From: Rhizobium sp. Q54
Lineage (GTDB): Bacteria > Pseudomonadota > Alphaproteobacteria > Rickettsiales > UBA1997
Length of the DNA stretch: 12,928 nt
Direction: 5' to 3'
Assembly (NCBI GenBank): GCA_945865745.1
Contig: CAMBFP010000019.1
Coordinates: 1 to 12,928, forward strand
The translations under genes were made by a program, and so were the position numbers. The first letter of the stretch is position 1. Every line of letters starts with the position of its first letter. Below are positions 7,591 through 12,928 of the stretch, in pieces. The notes below the pieces were generated by a model. The model did not search any database, was not told where the DNA came from, and saw only the letters and a program-made list of their open reading frames with translations.

Positions 7591-7614
7591 TGGAGTGATT
7601 GGATCATCACTCCA
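7591..7614. promoter_or_regulatory. Perfect 24-bp palindrome in a divergent promoter gap
   Basis: TGGAGTGAT (7591-7599) and ATCACTCCA (7606-7614) are perfect 9-bp inverted arms around the six-base centre TGGATC. It lies 18 bases upstream of the small membrane protein start on one side and 29 bases upstream of the CvfB-like ATG on the other. Either a dimeric regulator operator or a 5' leader hairpin would fit. No T-run follows, so it is not a terminator. No bound protein is known. Confidence 0.5.
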
Positions 7615-7643
7615 ACCTAGTTAAGAATAACATCAATACAAAC

Positions 7644-8474
7644 ATGACCAAAGTCGGAACAGTAAATAAACTACAAATCGTCAAGCAAGTTGAGTTCGGA
7701 CTCTACCTAGACGGAGAAGATTTGGGCGAAATATTAATGCCTTCGCGCTATGTTCCAGATGCGTTTAAGATTGGCGACGAGCTAGAAGTTTTTCTCTATC
7801 TGGATTCAGAAGATCGTCTCGTTGCAACTTCAGAAATTCCTTATTGCGAGGTTGGGAAATGCGCTCATCTCAAAGTTACCTCAACAAGTTCATTCGGCGC
7901 TTTTTTGAATTGGGGACTTCCTAAAGATTTGCTGGTTCCCTTCAAAGAGCAGTTGATTCCAATGCTTGTCGGCAATTCCTATGTTGTGTTTTTATACATT
8001 GATGTCACCGGACGCATTGCCGCCAGCAGTAAACTTAGCAAGTTTATGAAAGAGGAGGATGGATATAATTTTCTCAAAAATCAGGAAGTGAGTTTGTTAA
8101 TCGCCAGGCGAAATGACTATGGTTACAAGGCTGTGGTGAATAACGAGCATATGGGCCTCATTCACAATATTGATATTCTTCAGCCAATAGAAGTGGGTGA
8201 TCGCATGAATGGCTATATCAAGAATATTCGCGAAGATGGTAAAATTGACCTCATCCTTCAAAGCCAAGGCGGAGAGGCCATCTGCTCTCTTTCAGAAGAT
8301 ATTTTAAAATGGGCTAGAGCCAAAGGCGGCACTCTTGATCTTACAGACAAAAGCTCTCCTGAGTTAATCTATGAAGCTTTCAAGGTCAGCAAGAGCAACT
8401 ACAAAAAAGCCATCGGCAAGCTCTATAAAAAGCGGTTAATCACTATTGAGAAAGATGGAATAAGACTGGCTTAG
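7644..8474 (+). CDS. CvfB/YitL-like S1-domain RNA-binding protein
   Basis: A 276-residue protein of the CvfB family: three S1-like OB folds (about residues 1-65, 66-130 and 140-220) and a C-terminal winged helix (about 225-276, with SPELIYEAF-VSKSNYKKAIGKLYKKRLI). Family members bind RNA, and in Staphylococcus CvfB affects virulence gene expression; the molecular role here is unknown. The opening GTVNKLQIVKQVEFGLYLDG and the LMPSRYVP block are typical. ATG 7644 is chosen because the conserved N-terminus begins there; a TTG at 7599 would add 15 unconserved residues and would run through the upstream palindrome. It ends TAG, convergent with the YgjP-like gene 96 bases away. Confidence 0.87.
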   Translation: MTKVGTVNKLQIVKQVEFGLYLDGEDLGEILMPSRYVPDAFKIGDELEVFLYLDSEDRLVATSEIPYCEVGKCAHLKVTSTSSFGAFLNWGLPKDLLVPFKEQLIPMLVGNSYVVFLYIDVTGRIAASSKLSKFMKEEDGYNFLKNQEVSLLIARRNDYGYKAVVNNEHMGLIHNIDILQPIEVGDRMNGYIKNIREDGKIDLILQSQGGEAICSLSEDILKWARAKGGTLDLTDKSSPELIYEAFKVSKSNYKKAIGKLYKKRLITIEKDGIRLA

Positions 8475-8570
8475 GGTTTTCTTTTTACTTCTTACTCATC
8501 CTCAGGCTGCGATCAAGATTGCGATTAGCTTTAGCAGGTAAAGTTGTCGACCTAATTCTGAATTAGACGC
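8475..8570. other. Convergent intergenic gap with a 15-bp palindrome
   Basis: The 96 bases between two convergent genes hold CTAATTCTGAATTAG at 8552-8566, a perfect 7-bp inverted repeat around one T. In RNA it could fold as a 5-bp stem with a 5-base loop. It is AT-rich with no T-run on either strand, so a terminator role is only possible. TGCGAT is also repeated directly at 8507-8512 and 8519-8524. I see no gene here. Confidence 0.3.
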
Positions 8571-9341
8571 TTAAATTTCAATTTTTTTCTTATCCCAAAT
8601 TTGCCATTCTGGCATGAATTGATCCATCAATCCGTAAAATTTTTTATTGTGTCCGCGCTCTAACAAATGCACCATCTCGTGAACAACTGTCGATTCTAAA
8701 AAACCCAGAGGCTTTTTGGCTAATTCCAAGCTAAGCCAGATACGGCGAGCCTTTACATTGCAAGTTCCCCAGCGCGTTTTCATTTTTTTCACCCTGAATT
8801 CTGCGACCGCAACACCCATTTTTTCTTCATATCTAGTAATCATCTCCGGAACAACTTCCTTCAAATGCTTGCGGTAAAAATTATCCATTAGCTTCTGTCT
8901 TTGTGCCAAGTTCGAAAATTTTTTGACGTGAAGCTCAATCACTTTTCCCTGCGACACTTTTTCCTGCGACACTTTCCCCTGCGACACTTCCACTCCACTT
9001 ATCTTAAATAAAACTTTGTTAGCAGTGCTATTTTGCACCAACTCCAAAAGAAACTTCTCGCCAAAAAAATAATGCTCTTCACCCGAAATAAACTTTTTCG
9101 GCAAAATAATTTTTCCTTCATCGCGCAACTTACGAATTCGAATCTGATTTTTTTTAATCCACTCAATCTTTTGTAAAATAAATTCTTTAATTCGCTCCAA
9201 CCCATATCGCAAAGGAGCTGATGCCCTCACCTCTCCATCAGGCGCAGAAATTCTCAAATGCAAACTCCTGATTCTTTTTTGTGTAAGAAAAATTTTTATA
9301 CCGGCGATTTCGATTTCTGTTTTTGAAGAAAAGGCACTCAT
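8571..9341 (-). CDS. YgjP-like zinc metallopeptidase (WLM/M48-like fold)
   Basis: A 256-residue protein of the YgjP/DUF45 family of predicted cytosolic zinc metallopeptidases. The C-terminal block VVHEMVHLLERGHNKKF contains the HExxH zinc motif (H221, E222, H225) and the third His (H231), followed by the family tail PEWQ. The earlier blocks MKTRWGTCN...RIWLSLELAKKP at about 186-212 and RSLHLRISAPDGEVRASAP near the N-terminus are also typical. Residues about 117-134 form a repeated VSQGK/VSQEK/VSQGK stretch encoded by a 15-bp tandem repeat, an insertion unlike the rest of the protein and probably a surface loop. The physiological substrate is unknown. ATG 9341 starts just before the conserved region and lacks a Shine-Dalgarno sequence. 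It follows miaB on the same strand by 82 bases. Confidence 0.9.
   Translation of the reverse strand: MSAFSSKTEIEIAGIKIFLTQKRIRSLHLRISAPDGEVRASAPLRYGLERIKEFILQKIEWIKKNQIRIRKLRDEGKIILPKKFISGEEHYFFGEKFLLELVQNSTANKVLFKISGVEVSQGKVSQEKVSQGKVIELHVKKFSNLAQRQKLMDNFYRKHLKEVVPEMITRYEEKMGVAVAEFRVKKMKTRWGTCNVKARRIWLSLELAKKPLGFLESTVVHEMVHLLERGHNKKFYGLMDQFMPEWQIWDKKKIEI
8940..8993. repeat. In-frame 15-bp tandem repeat inside the YgjP-like gene
   Basis: On the plus strand the unit TGCGACACTTTTTCC (8950-8964) is followed by TGCGACACTTTCCCC (8965-8979) and TGCGACACTTCCAC (8980-8993), with a partial copy, ACTTTTCCC, at 8941-8949. The unit is five codons long, so copy-number change by slippage keeps the frame and adds or removes VSQ-G/E-K in the protein. 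Confidence 0.85.
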
Positions 9342-9423
9342 GAAGTAATAAAATTTATTCTTTTTTCTTTAAGCCGGGCTTGGTCTTCGAGCTCAGCTTC
9401 GTATTTAGTTCGACCAGCAATAT

Positions 9424-10791
9424 TTAGGAAAGCTCTCCCACCAAGCTGCTCGGTCTTGATTTCAAAATTTTCACATCCGCTATTTTTCCGAAGTAATTTC
9501 TAGCCTCTTCTTCGCTCGCAACATCGACGATTACAGATTGCAGGTAAGGTGATTTACCCCATAGTTGCGTGGCAGAGCGCGCTTTTGCTTTACCAGAATC
9601 GGGAGCTTTGCGCTCAAACAAGACGGGCATTATTTGCCCTTCAGATTTTTGGTTGAATTCGCTTTGTTGTTCGGTGAGAAGTTTTTGAAGATTGAATAAT
9701 CTTTCTTCTTTTACTTTTTCTTCGACTTGAATTTTAGCTTCGGCAGCCGGCGTTCCTGGGCGCGGAGAATATTTGAAGGAATAGCATTGTGTGAATTTTA
9801 TTTGGCGGATCAGGTCCATTGTATCTTCGAAATCCTGGTCAGTTTCTCCTGGAAACCCGACAATGAAATCAGAAGATAAGCCGATGTCTGGCCTTGCAGC
9901 TCGCAGTTTCTCGATGATTTTGAAATAGTCTTGTCTCGTATGTTTTCTATTCATTCCTTTCAAAACAGAATTTGCCCCCGATTGGATTGGCAGGTGCAAA
10001 AATGGCATTAGCTTTTCAATATCGCGATGCGCGGCAAACAAATCTTCAGACATGTCGCGAGGATGCGAAGTGGTGTAGCGAATTCTTTTTACGGCATCGA
10101 TTTTTGCGACTTCTTCGACTAGCTTTGCAAGACTTGCTGGCTCGCCTTTTACATCTAATCCGTGATAGGCATTTACGTTTTGTCCGAGGAAATAAATCTC
10201 ACTGACACCTTGATCAACCAGGCGCTTCGCATCATCGACAATCTTAGAAACTTCGCGTGAATATTCTGAACCTCTCGTATAAGGCACGACACAGAAAGTG
10301 CAAAATTTGTCGCATCCTTCTTGAATGGTAACGAAAGCCGAGGCCCCAACTCCCGTTTTGCTTTCAGGCAAAACATCGAATTTATTATCAGGAGTAAAAT
10401 CTAAATTAATCTGCTTCTTCTTTTCGCGGATCATCTTTCCGACTAGATCCGGCAGGGTTTGGTAGCTTTCCGGCCCAACAATAATGTCGACAACATTCGA
10501 GCGCTTGAAAATTTCTTCACCTTCCGCTTGAGCTACGCAACCAGCAACGGCAACGATCATCTGACTTCCTTCGTCAGCTTTTTTATTTTTGTGCGGACGA
10601 ATTCTGCCAAGATCAGAGAATAATTTTTCCGATGCTTTTTCACGAATGTGACAAGTGTTAATGATAACCATGTCTGCGCCTTCCGGACTATTTATCGTTT
10701 CGTAGCCAACATTTTCCATCAGGTCTTGCATGCGATCGGAATCGTAAACATTCATTTGGCAGCCGTAGGTTTTAATGTATAATTTTTTCAT
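9424..10791 (-). CDS. miaB: tRNA-2-methylthio-N6-dimethylallyladenosine synthase MiaB
   Basis: Radical SAM methylthiotransferase that adds a methylthio group to i6A37 of tRNAs reading codons that begin with U. The 455 residues hold the N-terminal methylthiotransferase domain with cluster ligands C11 (TYGCQMN), C47 (INTCHIREKASEK) and C85 (VAGCVAQ), the radical SAM cluster C160-x3-C164-x2-C167 (EGCDKFCTFCVVPYTRG), and a C-terminal TRAM domain (about 385-455, ending SSLVGEL). All six cluster cysteines are present, so the enzyme should be active. ATG 10791 gives the usual MKKLYIKTYGCQMN start. It lies 51 bases downstream of the methyltransferase-fold gene on the same strand, and the YgjP-like gene follows; the three may share a transcript. 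Confidence 0.97.
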   Translation of the reverse strand: MKKLYIKTYGCQMNVYDSDRMQDLMENVGYETINSPEGADMVIINTCHIREKASEKLFSDLGRIRPHKNKKADEGSQMIVAVAGCVAQAEGEEIFKRSNVVDIIVGPESYQTLPDLVGKMIREKKKQINLDFTPDNKFDVLPESKTGVGASAFVTIQEGCDKFCTFCVVPYTRGSEYSREVSKIVDDAKRLVDQGVSEIYFLGQNVNAYHGLDVKGEPASLAKLVEEVAKIDAVKRIRYTTSHPRDMSEDLFAAHRDIEKLMPFLHLPIQSGANSVLKGMNRKHTRQDYFKIIEKLRAARPDIGLSSDFIVGFPGETDQDFEDTMDLIRQIKFTQCYSFKYSPRPGTPAAEAKIQVEEKVKEERLFNLQKLLTEQQSEFNQKSEGQIMPVLFERKAPDSGKAKARSATQLWGKSPYLQSVIVDVASEEEARNYFGKIADVKILKSRPSSLVGELS

Positions 10792-10842
10792 ATTTTTTGG
10801 ATGAGACTTTCTGGATCAAGGCGCGGGTTGGGAATTCAGGTA

Positions 10843-11496
10843 TTACTTACTTCCAATAATCGTGACGATTTCGAAGGTCGCTAAAACTTTGCCACTAGAG
10901 GTTCCATACATTTCGCGATAATTTTTTGAAGTTTTGTTGAGGAAGTTTTTGGTAAAAAATCGGCGCGAGCGCTGATGCAAAATATTGCCCTGCCCCATCA
11001 TTTTCAGATCTTTAAGCAGATCAAGTGGGTCGGAATATTCTACCAGGATTTTGTCGAAATCAGAAATTGGATTTTGGAATCCGGCCTTGTTCAGTAAGGC
11101 GGCGGCGGTTTTAACATCAATCGTTGGCGGCATCCGCGGTGAAATTCCGCCGTAAATTTCATTTTCGGTTTTGTGTAAAACATGAGCGAGCTCGGAAAGA
11201 TTTTCTTCGCCAAAAAAACTGGCGATAAAAACTCCGCCAGGCTGCAAAATGCTTTTAACTTTGATTAAGTATTGCGGAATTTCATTGATAAGGTGGAAGT
11301 CGAGATTGCTTAAAACCAAGTCAAAAACATTCTCTGGGTAGGAAAAATTTTCTTCGTCGATTTCTAAAATATTTTTGAATTCACGATTAAGTAAATCGAG
11401 ATTCTCATTAATTCGATTAGAAACTTCTTGCTGAAGAAAATTATTTTTAACACCACGTCGGCGGTTCTGCCGTAAGAGTTCACGATCAAATAGCAT
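10843..11496 (-). CDS. NDUFAF5-like methyltransferase-fold protein lacking the SAM-binding segment
   Basis: A 217-residue relative of the BioC-like group that includes the mitochondrial complex I assembly factor NDUFAF5. Family marks are the N-terminal LFDRELLRQNRRRG, FDLVLSNLDFHLINEIPQ at 58-75, ILQPGGVFIASFFGEENLSEL at 83-103 (split by position, not one motif), GGISPRMPP, and the terminal YREMYG...LATFEI. What is missing is striking: relatives have a Gly-rich SAM motif (DLGCG-G type) and roughly 45 further residues between the first strand and the acidic DEE-LPF block; here ILEI (43-46) runs straight into DEENFSYPEN (47-56). The frame is otherwise intact. The start is ATG 11496, where the conserved N-terminus begins; an ATG at 11526 adds unconserved residues inside comF. 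It may be inactive, may work without SAM, or may be decaying. Family assignment is firm, function uncertain. Confidence 0.85.
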   Translation of the reverse strand: MLFDRELLRQNRRRGVKNNFLQQEVSNRINENLDLLNREFKNILEIDEENFSYPENVFDLVLSNLDFHLINEIPQYLIKVKSILQPGGVFIASFFGEENLSELAHVLHKTENEIYGGISPRMPPTIDVKTAAALLNKAGFQNPISDFDKILVEYSDPLDLLKDLKMMGQGNILHQRSRRFFTKNFLNKTSKNYREMYGTSSGKVLATFEIVTIIGSK

Positions 11497-11497
11497 G
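11494..11497. promoter_or_regulatory. Overlapping divergent start codons (CATG)
   Basis: The ATG of comF (11495-11497, plus) and the ATG of the NDUFAF5-like gene (11494-11496, minus) share two base pairs in the palindrome CATG. Both starts are at the conserved N-termini of their families. There is therefore no intergenic DNA, and each gene's promoter and any leader must lie inside the other coding region. No Shine-Dalgarno sequence is visible on either side. Confidence 0.75.
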
Positions 11498-12199
11498 AAG
11501 AAATTTTTAGAATTTTTATTTCCCAATCACTGTCTTTTCTGTCAGGAAATAATCAACAGAGATGCGTTATTTTGTGGATGCTGTTGGCCAAAATTAAAGT
11601 TTATTACCGAACCAAAATGTTCGATTTGCGCCTATCCTTTTGAGATTGAAATCAAGCATATGAAGCCTTTTTGTGCAGCCTGTTTGCTTAAGCGCCCAGC
11701 TTACGACAAAGTGGTAACGATTTTTCGTTACAATGAAATAATCGGCAAGGCGATCGGTGATTTGAAGTATAATGACCAAACTTTTTTGGCGCAGAAGCTG
11801 GCAAAGCTTTTAGGAGAAAAAGCCAAAAACGAAATTGATGATTGCGATTTGATCTGCGCGGCTCCTCTTCATGTAAAAAAATTGCGCGAACGCAAATTTA
11901 ATCAGGCAATTTTGATCGGAAAATATTTATCTAAGAAGAAATTTATTCCCGATTTATTGTGGCGCGTTGCCGACACTGTGTCACAGGTCTCACTTAGAAA
12001 AGAGCAGCGCGAGAAGAATTTAAAGCGCGCGTTTTTGGTGAATAAAAAATATCGTAAAGAACTTGTTGGTAAAAAAATTCTTCTATTTGATGACGTGATG
12101 ACAACCGGCGCGACGGTTGAAAATTGCGCGAAAGCCTTAAGAAAATGTGGCGTCGAAAAAATTACAATATTAACAATCGCGAAAACAATTTTTGATTAA
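11495..12199 (+). CDS. comF: ComF family phosphoribosyltransferase-like protein
   Basis: ComF-type protein, needed for DNA uptake in naturally competent bacteria; in others its role is unclear. The 234 residues begin with FLEFLFPNHCLFC and a zinc ribbon made of four CxxC pairs (C13/C16, C27/C30, C42/C45, C60/C63), followed by a phosphoribosyltransferase fold with the APLHVKKLRERKFNQA block and the PRPP-binding loop LLFDDVMTTGAT at 196-207 (D199, D200). All key residues are present. The start overlaps that of the divergent NDUFAF5-like gene; the NDUFA12-like gene follows after four bases and is probably co-transcribed. A competence role cannot be judged from this window alone. Confidence 0.93.
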   Translation: MKKFLEFLFPNHCLFCQEIINRDALFCGCCWPKLKFITEPKCSICAYPFEIEIKHMKPFCAACLLKRPAYDKVVTIFRYNEIIGKAIGDLKYNDQTFLAQKLAKLLGEKAKNEIDDCDLICAAPLHVKKLRERKFNQAILIGKYLSKKKFIPDLLWRVADTVSQVSLRKEQREKNLKRAFLVNKKYRKELVGKKILLFDDVMTTGATVENCAKALRKCGVEKITILTIAKTIFD

Positions 12200-12203
12200 C
12201 ATA

Positions 12204-12518
12204 ATGCGCTTCATTAACTACTTCCTGATCAGATCTTCATGTAACAAAATTGGCTCCGATGAGTTCGGTAATCAATATTTCTTGCACAAAAAAAACGGTA
12301 AAAGATTTGTGATTTACCAAGGCATTGCCGAACCTTCAAAAGTTCCAATGGATTGGCATATTTGGTTGCATTATATCAGCGATGTAACGCCGACTCTCAA
12401 CAAATCTCATAAATTTTCTTGGCAAAAAATTCACTTGCCTAACCTCACGGGAACAAAAAATTCACACAAACCAAAAAATTCAACAAGCCAACAATATCAA
12501 GCCTGGAAACCAGAGTAA
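12204..12518 (+). CDS. NDUFA12-like complex I accessory subunit
   Basis: A 104-residue relative of mitochondrial NDUFA12 (B17.2), an accessory subunit of NADH:quinone oxidoreductase found in alphaproteobacteria. Marks are KIGSDEFGNQYF, GKRFVIYQG, VPMDWHIWLHY, the WQKIHLPNLTGT block and the terminal AWKPE. ATG 12204 is preferred to a TTG at 12192, which would overlap comF and add four residues. It lies four bases after comF and two bases before mlaD, so the three form a tight operon. The rest of the complex I genes are not in this window. It has no membrane segment, as expected for a peripheral subunit. Confidence 0.93.
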   Translation: MRFINYFLIRSSCNKIGSDEFGNQYFLHKKNGKRFVIYQGIAEPSKVPMDWHIWLHYISDVTPTLNKSHKFSWQKIHLPNLTGTKNSHKPKNSTSQQYQAWKPE

Positions 12519-12520
12519 AT

Positions 12521-12928
12521 ATGAACAAAACTAGCAACTATTTTGAAATCATCGTTGGAACTTTTGTTCTTTTTTGTGCGATTTTTTTTCTCTTCAGCTC
12601 TCTCCGCAGCACTCAGGTTAGTGACACGAAAGGCTATCGCCTAATCGCTAAATTCGACAATATTGACGGCATTAACTCTGGCAGTGATGTGAAAATTTCT
12701 GGGGTAAAAGTCGGGACTGTTGAGGAGCAAATTCTCGATGAAAAAGATTTTCGCGCGGTTTTAAAAATTAACCTCAATAACTCGGTAAAATTACCATCCG
12801 ACTCTTCAGCAAAAATTTCTTCCGAAGGTTTGCTTGGCTCAAAATATCTTTCGATTAGCCCTGGCGGAGATGACGAAAACCTGAAAGATGGCGAAGAAAT
12901 TCAATTCACTCAATCTTCGGTGAGCTTT
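12521..12928 (+). CDS. mlaD: MlaD-like MCE protein, 5' part (3' end outside window)
   Basis: Membrane-anchored substrate-binding component of the Mla system, which moves phospholipids between the outer and inner membranes. The first 136 residues are present. A single N-terminal membrane helix (about 9-27, IIVGTFVLFCAIFFLFSSL) is followed by the MCE domain (about 38-115), with AKFDNIDGINSGSDVKISGV and then KVGTV and SSEGLLGSKYLSISPGG. The frame is open to the right edge. It starts two bases after the NDUFA12-like stop; this gene order is common in alphaproteobacteria. A weak GAG lies five bases before the start. Confidence 0.93.
   Translation, partial: MNKTSNYFEIIVGTFVLFCAIFFLFSSLRSTQVSDTKGYRLIAKFDNIDGINSGSDVKISGVKVGTVEEQILDEKDFRAVLKINLNNSVKLPSDSSAKISSEGLLGSKYLSISPGGDDENLKDGEEIQFTQSSVSF

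Noticed and set aside
9360..9380. AAGCCGGGCTT near 9371 as a terminator for miaB.
   Set aside because: The palindrome has almost no loop and, read on the miaB strand, is followed by A-rich rather than T-rich sequence.
9342..9465. A minus-strand open frame running out of frame through the end of miaB and stopping at the TGA that overlaps the YgjP-like ATG, reading AGRTKYEAELEDQARLKEK.
   Set aside because: It has no ATG, GTG or TTG start between its upstream stop and the conserved-looking part, and the miaB frame itself ends with a normal TRAM terminus. Probably accidental.
1..12928. No gene in the window ends with TGA.
   Set aside because: About a dozen stops (TAA mostly, TAG three times) is too few to argue for TGA reassignment; Trp positions in conserved motifs are encoded by TGG and frames close normally under the standard code.

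Overview
This is an AT-rich, gene-dense window that most resembles an alphaproteobacterium, probably from a Rickettsiales-like or otherwise AT-rich host-associated or free-living lineage. The pointers are a complex I accessory subunit of the NDUFA12 type lying directly before an MlaD gene, a neighbouring methyltransferase-fold protein of the NDUFAF5 type divergent from comF, a MaeB-type malic enzyme, and repeats of the kind whose translation reads RHCERS-VAIH, which is common in alphaproteobacterial intergenic space. A homoserine dehydrogenase at the left edge suggests threonine/methionine synthesis is kept, which argues against a fully reduced Rickettsia. This placement is inference from gene content, not from a search.

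Layout. 1-757: 3' part of homoserine dehydrogenase (+). 768-825: palindromic repeat. 841-2955: glyS (+). 2952-3314: orphan hypothetical gene (-), its stop codon overlapping that of glyS. 3325-5601: maeB malic enzyme (-). 5656-6333: cytosolic-looking N-acetylmuramoyl-L-alanine amidase with a C-terminal peptidoglycan-binding domain (+), divergent from maeB. 6352-6468: a stem-loop and a REP-like element. 6489-7343: radical SAM gene interrupted by one in-frame TAA (+). 7306-7572: small three-helix membrane protein of the CBU_0592 type (-). 7591-7614: 24-bp perfect palindrome in the divergent gap. 7644-8474: CvfB/YitL-like S1-domain RNA-binding protein (+). 8571-9341: YgjP-like zinc metallopeptidase with an internal 15-bp tandem repeat (-). 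9424-10791: miaB (-). 10843-11496: NDUFAF5-like methyltransferase-fold protein that seems to have lost its SAM-binding segment (-). 11495-12199: comF (+), whose ATG overlaps the methyltransferase ATG in the sequence CATG. 12204-12518: NDUFA12-like complex I subunit. 12521-12928: 5' part of mlaD.

Most genes are ordinary housekeeping functions: amino acid synthesis, tRNA charging and modification, central carbon metabolism, cell-wall recycling, respiration and outer-membrane lipid transport. I see no defence system, phage, IS element, CRISPR array, rRNA or tRNA, and no gap over 300 bases lacks a gene. The more interesting points are small-scale: the missing SAM motif in the NDUFAF5-like protein, the overlapping divergent start codons, the single-stop radical SAM pseudogene, the 24-bp palindrome, the in-frame tandem repeat, and the lack of recognisable Shine-Dalgarno sequences before essentially every gene.
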